Assembly: GCF_019745455.1 (NCBI RefSeq)
Contig: NZ_JAIETD010000058.1
Span: forward strand, 1 to 64,000
Origin: Methylobacterium sp.
GTDB taxonomy: Bacteria; Pseudomonadota; Alphaproteobacteria; Rhizobiales; Beijerinckiaceae
Reading direction: 5' to 3'
Length of the DNA stretch: 64,000 bases
In this document: positions 54,955 through 64,000 of the stretch, piece by piece
Numbering within the stretch: position 1 is the first letter of the stretch
Layout: the number at the start of each line of letters is the position of its first letter
The notes under the pieces: model-generated
What the model was told of the DNA's origin: nothing
Seen by the model: only the letters and a program-made list of their open reading frames with translations
Database searches by the model: none
Position numbers and translations under genes: made by a program

Positions 54955-56436
54955 ATGACCACCCCTTCACGGATCGCGACCGGCGCCGGTATCATAGCCG
55001 TCACAATGGCGGCGGCCATTGTCGTCGAGCGTGCTTCGGCACCGGCCCATGCGAGGCCGGACTCCCGTGTGACGGCGGCACCAATCCTCGACGTTGGATC
55101 GGACGAAGGTGGCGTCTCGCGCAAGCTCGATCTTACGATCGGCCGATCGCTGATTATAGACCTGCCGCGCGATGCCAAGGAAGTATTCGTCGCCAATCCG
55201 AAGGTCGCCAATGCGGTCGTCCGTTCGACGCGCAAGGTATTCATCATTGGCATGGAGAACGGCGCGACCTCGATCTTCATCATGGACGCCGAGGGCCGGC
55301 AGATCAGTGCACTCGACGTCACTGTCACCCGCGACCTCAACGTTCTGCGCCAGACCCTCAACCAGAGCATTGCCGGATCACGCTTCGACGTGCGCGCCGC
55401 CGGCGATTCGATACTGCTGACCGGATCGGTCGCCTCTTCCGCGGAGGCAGCTCAGGCGATGGATATCGCCAATGCCTTCGTCGGCATCGGAGGTGGCGGT
55501 GGCGGCGCCTCGCGCGGGACGGTCGTGAACAACCTGACGATCCGCGGCAAGGATCAGGTCATGCTCCGCGTGACCGTAGTCGAGGTGTCGCGCTCGGTGC
55601 TGAAGCAGTTCGGAGTGAACCTGAGCGGCAGTTGGTCGGGACTCGATCTCCGCAACGCGGCACCGCTCGGTCTCAATGGCGCCCAGTTTCCCTCCGGCAA
55701 CCTGCTGGAGGGTAGGATCACGGGCACCGGAGGCGCGAGCTTGACCGCCACGCTCCGCGCCTTCGAACAGGCCGGCGTCTCGCGTATCCTCGCCGAGCCG
55801 ACCTTGACGGCGATCTCTGGCGAGGCCGCGAAGTTCACCGCAGGCGGCGAGTTGCCAGTGCCGGCCTCTCAGAACTGCAGCGCCGGGATCTGTACCATCG
55901 GCATCACTTTCAAGCCGTACGGAGTAAGCTTGAGTTTCACACCCGTGGTGCTCGCGGAAAACAAAATCTCAATCCGAGTCGCAACCGAAGTCTCCGAAAT
56001 CGACAAGCAGAATTCTTTCAACTTCACGACATCAGGGAGTGATCAGACCACCGCCGTTCCGGGCTTTTCGGTTCGGAAGTCCGAGACGACGGTGGAACTC
56101 GCCTCGGGCGGTACGATGATGACGGCGGGCCTCATCCAGCAAAAGAACAAGGCCGTGATCGCCGGTCTTCCCGGTCTTATCAATCTTCCGATCATCGGCG
56201 CGCTCTTCCGCTCTCGCGATTACCAGCGCGACGAGACCGAGCTGATGATCATGGTGACTCCGTACATCGCCAAGCCGATGGAGCCGAAGCAGGTCCGCAA
56301 GCCCGATGATGGTTTCGTCGATGCGCAGGACAGCCAAGCCATCCTGCTCGGACGTTTCAACCGGCTCTACGGCCCTGCCGGCGCCGCCCCGCTCGGCCCA
56401 GCTTATCGCGGCCGCGTCGGCTTCATCACCGACTGA
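54955..56436 (+). CDS. cpaC: Tad pilus outer-membrane secretin CpaC
   Basis: A secretin of about 493 aa. Signal-like N-terminus (IATGAGIIAVTMAAAIVV), pilus-assembly N-domain (RSLIIDLPRDAKEVFVANPKVANAVV), a BON-like segment, and a secretin core with ILAEPTLTAISGEAAKFTAGGELPVP, GVSLSFTPVVLAENKISI and GTMMTAGLIQ through LPGLINLPIIGALFRSRDYQRDETELMIMVTPYIA. A strong ribosome site (AAAGGAA) favours ATG 54955 over the ATG at 54916. It forms the exit pore for the pilus. Confidence 0.93.
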   Translation: MTTPSRIATGAGIIAVTMAAAIVVERASAPAHARPDSRVTAAPILDVGSDEGGVSRKLDLTIGRSLIIDLPRDAKEVFVANPKVANAVVRSTRKVFIIGMENGATSIFIMDAEGRQISALDVTVTRDLNVLRQTLNQSIAGSRFDVRAAGDSILLTGSVASSAEAAQAMDIANAFVGIGGGGGGASRGTVVNNLTIRGKDQVMLRVTVVEVSRSVLKQFGVNLSGSWSGLDLRNAAPLGLNGAQFPSGNLLEGRITGTGGASLTATLRAFEQAGVSRILAEPTLTAISGEAAKFTAGGELPVPASQNCSAGICTIGITFKPYGVSLSFTPVVLAENKISIRVATEVSEIDKQNSFNFTTSGSDQTTAVPGFSVRKSETTVELASGGTMMTAGLIQQKNKAVIAGLPGLINLPIIGALFRSRDYQRDETELMIMVTPYIAKPMEPKQVRKPDDGFVDAQDSQAILLGRFNRLYGPAGAAPLGPAYRGRVGFITD

Positions 56437-56477
56437 ACGATCGCACAGACCCTTCGCGCTATCAGGATCTTGGAACG

Positions 56478-57215
56478 ATGACTCTGCGATACGTGAAATC
56501 CGCAGCCGCGCTGGCAGCCATCACTACTCTGACGGGACTTCTCGGCGCATGCCGTGCGGAGCGTGTCGCGACCACGGGATCGGTCTATCCGCACGATTAC
56601 CGGGCTCGCCACCCGATCGTGCTGACGGACAGCCAGCGCAGCCTGGACGTCTTCGTGACAGGTACGGGTCACCTCGATCCCCGCCAGGCGGCTGATGTCG
56701 ACGCCTTTGTCCTGGAATTCCGCCGGTACGGACGAGGCGTCCTGGTAGTCGACCTGCCGCGTGGCGTGTCTCCGGCCGTGGGTGCCGGCGTCGAGCGCAC
56801 GGCCTCGACGATTCGCCGTCTTGCCGCCGAGGGCGGCGTTGCTCCGCGGCAGATCGCGGTAGCGGGCTACGCGGTTGCCGACCCGTCCTTGGCGGCGCCT
56901 CTGAGGCTCAGCTTCCAGCGGATGGAGGCCAAGGTGGGAACCCAGTGTGGGACTTGGCCGCGCGACCTCGGGGTCAGCGATCCCGTCGTCGATAATCGAA
57001 ACGAAACACACTGGAACTTCGGCTGTGCCACCCAGTCGAACGTCGCTGCCCAGATCGCCGATCCCGTCGACCTCGTACGTGGTCGGCCCGACGGCCGCAT
57101 CGATACCGTCCGTCGCACCGGGGACATCATAAAGCTTCGCGACGGCAAGGATCCGTCAACCCAATGGAATCAAGATGGGAAGACGAGCGTGAAGTCGCAG
57201 GTCGGCGGCAACTGA
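56478..57215 (+). CDS. cpaD: Tad pilus lipoprotein CpaD
   Basis: A 245-aa outer-membrane lipoprotein that helps place the secretin. Lipobox LLGAC near residues 21-25. CpaD blocks include DYRARHPIVLTDSQRSLDVFV, CGTWPRDLGVSDPVVDNRNETHWNFGCATQSNVAAQIADPVDLVRGR. It sits 41 bp after cpaC. Confidence 0.92.
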   Translation: MTLRYVKSAAALAAITTLTGLLGACRAERVATTGSVYPHDYRARHPIVLTDSQRSLDVFVTGTGHLDPRQAADVDAFVLEFRRYGRGVLVVDLPRGVSPAVGAGVERTASTIRRLAAEGGVAPRQIAVAGYAVADPSLAAPLRLSFQRMEAKVGTQCGTWPRDLGVSDPVVDNRNETHWNFGCATQSNVAAQIADPVDLVRGRPDGRIDTVRRTGDIIKLRDGKDPSTQWNQDGKTSVKSQVGGN

Positions 57216-57296
57216 GTTCCGCGGAGGATCCGGAAAGCCGGAGCCGCCCCATCCAATCGACCGCTCGCGCGGCAACCAAAAGCGGAACAGCGACCA

Positions 57297-58540
57297 TGGC
57301 GGACCTGCACGAAGTGCCAGAGCGCATCATCGCCCCGGTGCCGCGCATCACGATCCAGGCTTTCTGCGAGACGCAGGAGGCTGCGGCGACGGTTGAGACC
57401 GCATGCCTCGATCGTCGCATGCAGAAAGCCCATACTAAGGTCCAGATGGGCGGCGGCTTGGCCGCCGTCGAGGCGTACAAGCACGCCCCGACACCGAACG
57501 TCATCATCATTGAGACGCAGGGTGCGAAGTCGAAGCCCCTGGAATGCCTTGATGCGCTCGCCGAGGTCTGCGACGAAGGCACCAAGGTCATCGTCATCGG
57601 GCACGTCAACGACGTGCTTCTGTACCGCCAGTTCCTTCAGCGCGGCGTCAGCGAGTACCTCATGGCGCCCGTCGACCCCCTTACGCTGATCGAAGCCGTC
57701 TCGGGCCTGTTCTCGGCACCGGGCGCAAAGCCCGTGGGCCGGACAATCACCGTGATCGGCGCCAAGGGCGGCGTCGGCGCCTCCACCATCGCCCACAACA
57801 TCGCCTGGACCATCGCGCGCGGCCAGGGCACGTCCACGGTGATCGCAGACCTCGACATCGCCTTCGGGACCGCCGGCCTCGACTTCAACCAGGACCCCCC
57901 TCAGGGGATCGCGGAGGCGGTGTTCGCTCCCGAGCGCCTCGACACGAACCTCCTCGATCGACTGCTTTCCAAATGCAGCGACAACCTCAGCCTCCTCTCA
58001 GCCCCAGCGGTCCTCGATAGAACCACCGATCTTTCGGAACCCGCCTTCGATCACCTCATCGATCTGCTTCGCGCCACGGTACCCTGCATCGTTCTCGACG
58101 CCCCACACCAATGGTCGGCCTGGACCCGCCGGCTCCTGATCTCGTCCGACGAGATCGTCATCGTCGCCGCGCCAGAGCTCGCCTCTCTTCGCAACACCAA
58201 GAACCTGCTCACGCTACTTCAGCAGGGGCGCCCCCACGACACGCCGCCGCGCATAGTCCTCAATGGTGTCGGCGTGCCGAAACGCCCCGAGATCAGCTCT
58301 GTGGAATTCGCGAAGGCCCTCGACGCGTCCCTGGACGCGATCATTCCGTTCGACCCCGCCCTCTTCGGAACGGCTGCCAATAACGGACAGATGATCTCCG
58401 AGATCCAACCTCATGCCAAAGCGACCGAGGTCCTCACCCAGTTCGCCGGCCGGTTGACCGGGCGCATCGAAGCTCCGCGCACGCGGTTGAGCTTGCTCGA
58501 ACCACTCCTGTCGAAGCTCGGCCGGCGCAAGGCATCGTAA
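57297..58540 (+). CDS. cpaE: Tad pilus ATPase-like localisation protein CpaE/TadZ
   Basis: A 413-aa protein of the MinD/ParA superfamily with an N-terminal receiver-like domain (residues about 15-135) that lacks an obvious phospho-acceptor, and a deviant Walker A, VIGAKGGVGASTIAHN, where the usual Lys-Thr is replaced by Ala-Ser. It is expected to position the pilus machinery. The ATG at 57297 places the conserved IAPVPRITIQAFCE near residue 11; an upstream ATG at 57164 overlaps cpaD and adds 44 poorly conserved residues. Either start is possible. Confidence 0.9.
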
Positions 58541-58636
58541 TGCGCCTCTTTCACTCCCATACCACCCCGGAGCGCATGCTGACCGCCCGTCCTCCCGAGG
58601 CGGCTTCTTCCGTGACCCCAGCGCGGATGCTTTGCC

Positions 58637-60097
58637 ATGTTCGGTAGGAGAAACGGGTCGGCAGCCGTACAGACCGCGCCCTCTCCCGCGAGTTCCGAAC
58701 GCAGCCTGCCGTACCAGATTGCGCGGGAGGAGACGCCCGCCGTCGTCACGCGCACGGAAACGAACCGACGGCCCGAGCCGATCGTGGCCGCAGAGCCTCA
58801 GAAATCCGAGGAGTACTATCGCACCAAGAGCATGATCTTCGGCGCGTTGATCGAAGCGATCGACCTGACGCAGCTCTCACGCCTCGATGCCGAGACTGCG
58901 CGCGAGGAAATTCGCGACATCGTCTCGGAGATCATCGGCCTCAAGAACATGGTGCTGTCGATCGCCGAGCAGGAGGAATTGCTCGACGATATCTGCAACG
59001 ACGTCCTCGGCTACGGGCCACTGGAGCCGCTGCTGGCCCGCGACGACATCGCCGACATCATGGTCAACGGGGCAAACCGCGCCTTCATCGAAGTCGGGGG
59101 CAAGATCCAGCTCACCAACGTCCGCTTTCGTGACAATCAGCAATTGATGAACATCTGTCAGCGCATCGTCAGCCAGGTCGGCCGGCGCGTCGATGAATCA
59201 TCTCCGATCTGTGACGCACGTTTGCCCGACGGTTCGCGCGTCAACATCATCGCGCCGCCGCTGGCGCTGGACGGTCCGATCCTTACGATCCGCAAGTTTA
59301 AGAAGGACAAGCTGACCCTCGATCAACTCGTCAAGTTCGGAGCGATCTCACCCGAAGGCGCCAAGATCCTCCAGATCATCGGCCGTGTTCGCTGCAACGT
59401 CGTGATTTCCGGCGGCACCGGCTCGGGCAAGACGACGCTCCTGAACTGCCTGACACGCTATATAGACGAGGACGAGCGCATCATCACCTGCGAGGATGCG
59501 GCGGAGCTGCAGCTTCAGCAGGCCCATGTGGTTCGCCTCGAGACACGCCCCGCCAACATGGAGGGATCGGGCCAGGTCACGATGCGAGACCTGGTGAAAA
59601 ACTGCCTGCGCATGCGACCGGAGCGGATCATCGTCGGCGAGGTACGCGGACCCGAGGCCTTCGATCTCCTGCAGGCGATGAACACCGGTCACGACGGGTC
59701 GATGGGAACGCTTCACGCGAACTCGCCGCGCGAAGCCCTCGGACGTATCGAGTCCATGATTACGATGGGCGGGTTCACACTGCCTTCGCGCACCCTGCGG
59801 GAGATGATCTGCGGATCGATCGACGTCATCGTGCAGGCGACCCGCCTGCGCGACGGCTCTCGTCGTATCACCCACATCACCGAAGTGATGGGCATGGAAG
59901 GCGACGTCATCATCACGCAAGACCTGTTCGTCTACGACATCCGCGGCGAGGATGCGAATGGGCGGCTGATCGGGCGCCATCGCTCTACAGGCATAGGCCG
60001 CCCGCGCTTCTGGGAACGCGCCCGTTATTATGGCGAGGATCAAGCCCTAGCCGCCGCCCTGGACGCTGCGGCCGTTCTCGAAGGGGAAACCGCATGA
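58637..60097 (+). CDS. cpaF: Tad pilus motor ATPase CpaF/TadA
   Basis: A 486-aa hexameric secretion ATPase. N-terminal linker to about residue 60, then [28 protein letters not shown], Walker [15 protein letters not shown], Asp box CEDAAELQL, Walker [45 protein letters not shown] with the His box. It powers pilin extrusion from the cytoplasm. Its TGA overlaps the tadB ATG (ATGA). Confidence 0.96.
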   Translation: MFGRRNGSAAVQTAPSPASSERSLPYQIAREETPAVVTRTETNRRPEPIVAAEPQKSEEYYRTKSMIFGALIEAIDLTQLSRLDAETAREEIRDIVSEIIGLKNMVLSIAEQEELLDDICNDVLGYGPLEPLLARDDIADIMVNGANRAFIEVGGKIQLTNVRFRDNQQLMNICQRIVSQVGRRVDESSPICDARLPDGSRVNIIAPPLALDGPILTIRKFKKDKLTLDQLVKFGAISPEGAKILQIIGRVRCNVVISGGTGSGKTTLLNCLTRYIDEDERIITCEDAAELQLQQAHVVRLETRPANMEGSGQVTMRDLVKNCLRMRPERIIVGEVRGPEAFDLLQAMNTGHDGSMGTLHANSPREALGRIESMITMGGFTLPSRTLREMICGSIDVIVQATRLRDGSRRITHITEVMGMEGDVIITQDLFVYDIRGEDANGRLIGRHRSTGIGRPRFWERARYYGEDQALAAALDAAAVLEGETA

Positions 60098-61062
60098 TCG
60101 GAGCAAATGTCGCGCTTGCTTCGGCACTTGCGGCGATCGCTGCGGGCGGGGTCGCCTATGCGCTTCTAGCTCCCTACCTCCTGGGTGAGAACAGGGCCGA
60201 GCAGCGGCTTCGTGCTGCCAGCATCGTGACAACACCCTCCGCAAGGGTCGCCACCGTGAACCGACGCGAACAAGTTGCTCGCAGCCTGAAGGAGATCGAA
60301 GCAAAGACCGCAGGAACCAAGGTTTCACTCGAACTAAAGATTGCGCGCGCTGGCCTTGACTGGTCAAAGCAGAAATTCTTCGTCATTTCCGCCTTGTTGG
60401 GCGCAACGTCTGCTGTGCTCATACTCTTGCTCACCTCGACTCCCATCGCAGCACTTGCCGCGCTGTTTGCCGGCGCTTTTGGACTGCCGAGATGGCTGCT
60501 TGCGCGGTTGCGAAAGCGTCGAATCAAAGCTTTCATAAACGAGCTTCCGACGGCCATTGATATCATCACGCGTGGCGTGCGCTCCGGCATTCCCCTTGGG
60601 GATTGCTTCAAGATCATCTCGCGCGAAGCCGAGGAGCCAATTCGGTCGGAATTCAAGCAGATCGTCGATGCTCAGACGCTTGGCTTGCCCGTAGGGGACG
60701 TGATGCAGAAGATGTACGAGCGCGTTCCGGTAGCTGACGTGAACTTCTTCGCCATCGTCATCAGCATCCAATCGAGTTCGGGCGGAAACCTATCGGAGGC
60801 CCTGGGCAATCTCTCGCGAGTCCTGCGAGAGCGCAAAAAGATGGCTGGCAAGATTCAAGCGATGAGCATGGAAGCCAAGGCATCAGGCGGCATCATCGCC
60901 GCACTCCCTTTTGTGGTCGGCGTACTCACGTATTTCTCGAGTCCCGCCTACATTGCGCTTCTGTGGACGACAGATCTTGGACGCATTGCGCTTGTCGCAT
61001 CGGCGCTTTGGATGTCGATTGGTATTTTCACGATGAAGAAAATGATCAACTTCGATTTTTGA
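60094..61062 (+). CDS. tadB: Tad pilus inner-membrane protein TadB
   Basis: A 322-aa T2SSF-domain platform protein. An N-terminal helix (ASALAAIAAGGVAYALLAPYL), further helices near 90-130, the T2SSF helical block (AIDIITRGVRSGIPLGDCFKIISREAEEPIRSEF, VADVNFFAIVISIQSSSGGNLSEALGNLSRVLRER), and two C-terminal helices. It pairs with TadC. Codon use looks slightly less GC-rich than in the preceding genes. Confidence 0.93.
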   Translation: MIGANVALASALAAIAAGGVAYALLAPYLLGENRAEQRLRAASIVTTPSARVATVNRREQVARSLKEIEAKTAGTKVSLELKIARAGLDWSKQKFFVISALLGATSAVLILLLTSTPIAALAALFAGAFGLPRWLLARLRKRRIKAFINELPTAIDIITRGVRSGIPLGDCFKIISREAEEPIRSEFKQIVDAQTLGLPVGDVMQKMYERVPVADVNFFAIVISIQSSSGGNLSEALGNLSRVLRERKKMAGKIQAMSMEAKASGGIIAALPFVVGVLTYFSSPAYIALLWTTDLGRIALVASALWMSIGIFTMKKMINFDF

Positions 61063-61115
61063 AATATTACAACTGATTAAAAAAATCAGTCGTCACGATC
61101 TCGCGGACCATCACG

Positions 61116-62078
61116 ATGATTATGCTCTACGCTGAGAACCTGATTAATCCGCGGTTCATAGGTCTGGTTCTTGTTGGCATTGCCGCCGCCGCGACGGCCT
61201 TCGCCTTGCTGCAGCCTATCCTTGAGCCTGACCGTCTCAGCAGGCGGATGAAACTCGTCGGAGATGAGAGAGAGGAGATCCGCCGTAGGGAGCGTGAGCG
61301 ATTGGGCAACAAGGCCTCGCTCCGAGTGACGCCGAAGGCATACATGAAACGAGTGGTCGATCAATTCAATCTGACGCGTTGGTTGGGCACCGAAACGGCC
61401 AAGCGGCAACTCGCCATGGCAGGATACAGGTCACCCGGGGCGGAGACCGGGTTCCTGTTTTTCCGAATGATCAGCCCAATCATCGCCGTCGTATTCAGTA
61501 TCTTCTATCTATTCGTATTGCAGGTACTCGATCAGCCTATCCTGATACGTGTGATGATTGTCATCGTGGCGGCAATCCTTGGTATCAAAGCTCCAGAAAT
61601 CTACCTCTCGAACAGGATCTCAAAGCGTCAGACCGAAATCCGAGCGGCTTGGCCTGATGCGCTCGACCTCGCGCTGATATGCGTCGAATCGGGCATGTCG
61701 GTCGAACATGCCTTTCGTAAAGTCAGCGCCGAGATTGCGATCCAGTCGTTGACGCTGGCGGAAGAGCTAGCCGTCATGACCGCCGAGCTGTCGTATCTTC
61801 CAGATCGGCGGCTTGCTTTCGAAAATCTTGCGATGCGTACCGGTCTCGATTCCATCAAGGCCGTCACCACCGCCCTGATTCAGGCTGAACGCTACGGGAC
61901 GCCTGTCGGCCAAGCATTGCGTGTCTTGTCCCAAGAGAGTCGGGACCTGCGCATGACCGCAGCTGAAAAGAAGGCTGCTGCCCTCCCGCCGAAACTCACC
62001 GTGCCGATGATCCTGTTCTTCCTGCCGGTACTCTTTGTCGTAATTCTGACGCCGGCCGCGATACAGATCATGCGCTGA
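61116..62078 (+). CDS. tadC: Tad pilus inner-membrane protein TadC
   Basis: A 320-aa T2SSF-domain partner of TadB. N-terminal helix near 10-30, helices around 115-155, and the block ALDLALICVESGMSVEHAFRKVSAEIA, with LTAALIQAERYGTPVGQALRVLSQESRDLRM-like TTALIQAERYGTPVGQALRVL, and a final helix PMILFFLPVLFVVIL. The ATG at 61116 is used; two codons later ATG 61122 is equally plausible. The AT-rich 53-bp gap after tadB contains an A-run. Confidence 0.93.
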   Translation: MIMLYAENLINPRFIGLVLVGIAAAATAFALLQPILEPDRLSRRMKLVGDEREEIRRRERERLGNKASLRVTPKAYMKRVVDQFNLTRWLGTETAKRQLAMAGYRSPGAETGFLFFRMISPIIAVVFSIFYLFVLQVLDQPILIRVMIVIVAAILGIKAPEIYLSNRISKRQTEIRAAWPDALDLALICVESGMSVEHAFRKVSAEIAIQSLTLAEELAVMTAELSYLPDRRLAFENLAMRTGLDSIKAVTTALIQAERYGTPVGQALRVLSQESRDLRMTAAEKKAAALPPKLTVPMILFFLPVLFVVILTPAAIQIMR

Positions 62079-62137
62079 AGGGTAAGTCGCAGTTTAGAAC
62101 AGAGAGCCGGCGCTGGGTCCTAGAACCGTCTCGCTGG

Positions 62138-62500
62138 CTAGGTCAGCTTCTCGCCGACATCTCCAAGACCCGCGGCGGCGCCGCGGCGGTTGACGACACC
62201 AAGAGCCAAGGTCACGCGTTCAAGGCCGTCGATCGCATCGACCAACCGCTCTCTCCAGCGCTGTATTGCGACCGTTCCGTCCTCTGGACGGGCTTCGGCC
62301 AAGCTCACCGCAGTAATCAGGACGCGGTCCCGTTCGTCCTCAATGCGGGGATCGCGCTCAAGATGGCCGCGGACGGTGTCATCGAAGGCCTTGATGACTG
62401 CCAACGGAAGAGCGTCTCCGCCGATCCCCGAATACTTCTCCGCCCGGCGGCGTGCATATGCGGCAGCGAGCCTGACCTCCTGCGCCAGCTTGACGTCCAT
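62138..62500 (-). CDS. Hypothetical helical protein (120 aa)
   Basis: The predicted protein is helical and charged: VKLAQEVRLAAAYARRRAEKYSG, AVIKAFDDTVRGHLERDPRI, AIQRWRERLVDAIDGLERVTLALGVV. No signal peptide, membrane helix or known motif. The ribosome site upstream of 62500 is weak. The opposite strand has a competing ORF (62190-62525) that is Ser/Arg-rich and looks like a shadow. Function unknown. Confidence 0.5.
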   Translation of the reverse strand: MDVKLAQEVRLAAAYARRRAEKYSGIGGDALPLAVIKAFDDTVRGHLERDPRIEDERDRVLITAVSLAEARPEDGTVAIQRWRERLVDAIDGLERVTLALGVVNRRGAAAGLGDVGEKLT

Positions 62501-62711
62501 CGTCTTTTCGATCCGCGGTCCGTGAAAATGAAAGGGACATCGCCCGATTAGCGCTGGAAGCCAAGGAGGCGATCCTGCGACAGGAGGCGGCGGATGCGGC
62601 CCCCTGTTTTTCGCTTACGCCAATGTGAGGCTGACGGCTGCATCCGATACCGAACTGGCCGAAGCGCTGTCGCGGCCTGATCGGAGCAGGCGGCGAAAGG
62701 TCTTTCGAGAA

Positions 62712-63245
62712 TCAGGACTGTTTGTCGAGATCCTGAGCCATCTTGAGATGGTGTTCCAATGCCGGGACGGTCTTAGCGGCCCAGGCCTTCAACTCTGCAT
62801 TCTCGCCGCCATTCGCATACCGCTGAAACAGGTCGACGGCATTCTTGTGAGCCGTCACCTGCTCGTCGTGGTAGCGTTTTGTGAAATCGGCGCCCTTGAG
62901 CTCCTTGAGCTTGTCAAGCTTGCTCTGATGGCTGCCGTCGAGAGCAGTCGGGATCGTGGCCTTGACCTTCCCACCCGTCACCATGCCCTTCATTTCGCCA
63001 GAGACCTTCTCATGGTCGGAGATCATCTGCTGGGCGTAGGCCTTGGTTTTGTCGTCGGCTCGCTCCAGCGCAAGCTGGCTGGATTGGATCTCGAACATGT
63101 CGCTGATTGCGGCCTGAAGAACAAAGTCTTCCGTCGTTGGACTCGTACCGATCAGAGAATTGAGACCGGTTTTCTCGCCGACGGATTGCGCGAGTGCTGG
63201 GGTTCCAGCGAGCAGACATGTGATGACTAAAGCGTGGCGTTTCAT
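62712..63245 (-). CDS. DUF4142 periplasmic protein
   Basis: A 177-aa secreted protein. Signal peptide RHALVITCLLAGTPALAQ; then the DUF4142 helical bundle with DFVLQAAISDMFEIQSSQLALERADD, KAYAQQMISDHEKVSGEM, FTKRYHDEQVTAHKNAVDLFQRYA and PALEHHLKMAQDL. The DUF4142 fold is a ferritin-like helical bundle; no known metal site is proven. GGAGGAGCCACA before ATG 63245 is an excellent ribosome site, setting the start. Confidence 0.9.
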   Translation of the reverse strand: MKRHALVITCLLAGTPALAQSVGEKTGLNSLIGTSPTTEDFVLQAAISDMFEIQSSQLALERADDKTKAYAQQMISDHEKVSGEMKGMVTGGKVKATIPTALDGSHQSKLDKLKELKGADFTKRYHDEQVTAHKNAVDLFQRYANGGENAELKAWAAKTVPALEHHLKMAQDLDKQS

Positions 63246-63648
63246 TGTGGCTCCTCCTTGATTGTCGATGGCAATCAAGGTGGGATACCCCGGGTTCCCT
63301 TTCGCCTCGTCTCGCAGCGGTTGTCGTACTGCCCACGAATCACGTTTTCGCTGCCCGACAGTTGCTAGCTTCTGAAGGATCCTTCCGGACAAACAGCCTC
63401 GGACTGCTGAAGCTTTGCGGCAACAGTTAGGTCCATTATGATTCCCGTATTACGACTTGACCGTTTCATGGGCGACCTGCTTGGAATTTGCGCAAGTGGT
63501 GTGCCTGCCCGTGCTTTCTGCGTTAAGTACCCGCCGATACCTTTGCTGAAGATCGGGCCTCGTTAAAGTGCTCCTGCTGCCTTCGCAGCAAGTGCTTTCC
63601 GAGATCCGCCAAGAGACGTCCGACGGGCAGCGTCGGCAAGAGGATCAA
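63246..63648. other. Intergenic region before the porin gene
   Basis: 403 bp between divergent genes, without a recognisable gene. It is AT-richer than the neighbours in its second half, where the porin promoter should be. No strong hairpin seen. Confidence 0.4.
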
Positions 63649-64000
63649 ATGGGTATGCACATGACGACGAAACTTGTTCTAGCTGCACTTGGCGGCCTTG
63701 CAATGGCCTGCTCATCGGCAATCGCCGCCGATTACGCGGCACCGAAAGTCATGCCGGTCGAGGCGAAGGCGCCTGACCCACTGATAGGGTTCTCCTTCGG
63801 ATCGCGCTACCAGACAGACTACAATTTCCGCGGCGTGTCGCAGTCGAATCTACAAGGCAGCTACCAAACCTTCTTCGAAGCGCAATTCTTTAATAATTTC
63901 GCTTACGCAGGCTTTGCAACCTATCAGACGCGCCTACCCACCAGACCCGACATGGAATTCGATCTCGTCGCCGGTATCCGTCCGACCTTCGGCAAGTTCG
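63649..64000 (+). CDS. TorF-family putative porin, N-terminal part (cut by window end)
   Basis: ATG at 63649 with AGAGGATCAA upstream. The signal peptide LVLAALGGLAMACSSAIAA ends AIAADYAAP. The mature part begins FSFGSRYQTDYNFRGVSQSNLQGSYQTFFEAQF and continues NFAYAGFATYQTRLPTRP...MEFDLVAGIRPTFGKF, which is the first-strand pattern of TorF/Gcw_chp-type outer-membrane beta-barrels. The gene runs beyond the window. Confidence 0.82.
   Translation, partial: MGMHMTTKLVLAALGGLAMACSSAIAADYAAPKVMPVEAKAPDPLIGFSFGSRYQTDYNFRGVSQSNLQGSYQTFFEAQFFNNFAYAGFATYQTRLPTRPDMEFDLVAGIRPTFGKF

Noticed and set aside
62190..62525. Plus-strand ORF of 111 aa after tadC
   Set aside because: Ser/Arg-rich frame opposite a more protein-like helical ORF on the minus strand.
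62580..62620. Possible plus-strand terminator (ACAGG...CCTGT-TTTT)
   Set aside because: The stem is short and broken, and no plus-strand gene ends just upstream, so it was not listed as a feature.

Overview
The window is high-GC bacterial chromosome, most likely from a member of the Hyphomicrobiales (Rhizobiales), possibly a Methylobacteriaceae-like genus. The evidence is a DUF1465/RcdA gene beside rpmE, an rpmH-rnpA-yidC-engB block, a pth-ychF-L25 block, a Tad/Cpa pilus locus, and families of palindromic intergenic repeats typical of alphaproteobacteria. The genus is an inference. No rRNA, tRNA, CRISPR array or intact mobile element was seen.

Layout. 1-0.94 kb: decayed IS1182-type transposase. 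1.2-5.2 kb: a malate/lactate-type dehydrogenase, a small conserved protein, a sarcosine/N-methyltryptophan oxidase-type flavoprotein and an orphan SNF2-like helicase. 5.1-11.9 kb, all on the minus strand: a two-subunit molybdenum hydroxylase, a flavocytochrome c sulfide dehydrogenase pair (fccA-fccB) and soxX-soxY-soxZ-soxA. 12.3-15.2 kb: a FecB/FecCD/FecE-type ABC importer divergent from the Mo hydroxylase. 15.5-24.6 kb, minus strand: a kdp locus, read as a 27-aa peptide, kdpF, kdpA, a 69-aa single-TM ORF, kdpB, kdpC, kdpD, kdpE and an EIIA(Ntr)-like gene. 25-30 kb: a secreted unknown protein and a DctPQM TRAP transporter. 30.9-35.8 kb: flagellin, an MsbA-like ABC exporter, rpmE and rcdA. 35.8-36.7 kb: remnants of a receiver domain and a decarboxylase-like gene. 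37.2-40.8 kb: rpmH-rnpA-yidC-engB-DUF423. 41.2-47.7 kb: atoE-type carrier, clpB, MOSC protein, diguanylate cyclase. 47.8-51 kb: ychF, a PIN toxin-antitoxin pair, pth, rplY. 51.3 kb: a retropepsin-like protease. 52.3-62.1 kb: Tad/Flp pilus genes (pilin, cpaA, B, C, D, E, F, tadB, tadC, plus a divergent secretin-N-domain protein). 62-64 kb: a hypothetical gene, a DUF4142 protein and the start of a TorF-type porin.

How the genes work together. The 5-12 kb block looks like periplasmic electron transfer: reduced sulfur carried on SoxYZ and sulfide oxidised by FccAB feed c-type cytochromes, with a Tat-exported Mo hydroxylase upstream in the same direction. Neither soxB nor soxCD is in the window. 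The importer facing it could supply iron chelates or molybdate. The kdp locus has its sensor pair and a phosphotransferase-type regulator appended. The Tad genes form a plausible adhesion-pilus operon lacking minor pilins and TadD/TadG here.

The most unusual observations are the palindromic repeat lying inside the open frame of soxA, the soxX start abutting another palindrome, the non-canonical SoxY tail, the extra membrane micro-ORFs in kdp, a terminator with no obvious gene upstream of rpmH, and a toxin-antitoxin pair wedged between ychF and pth.
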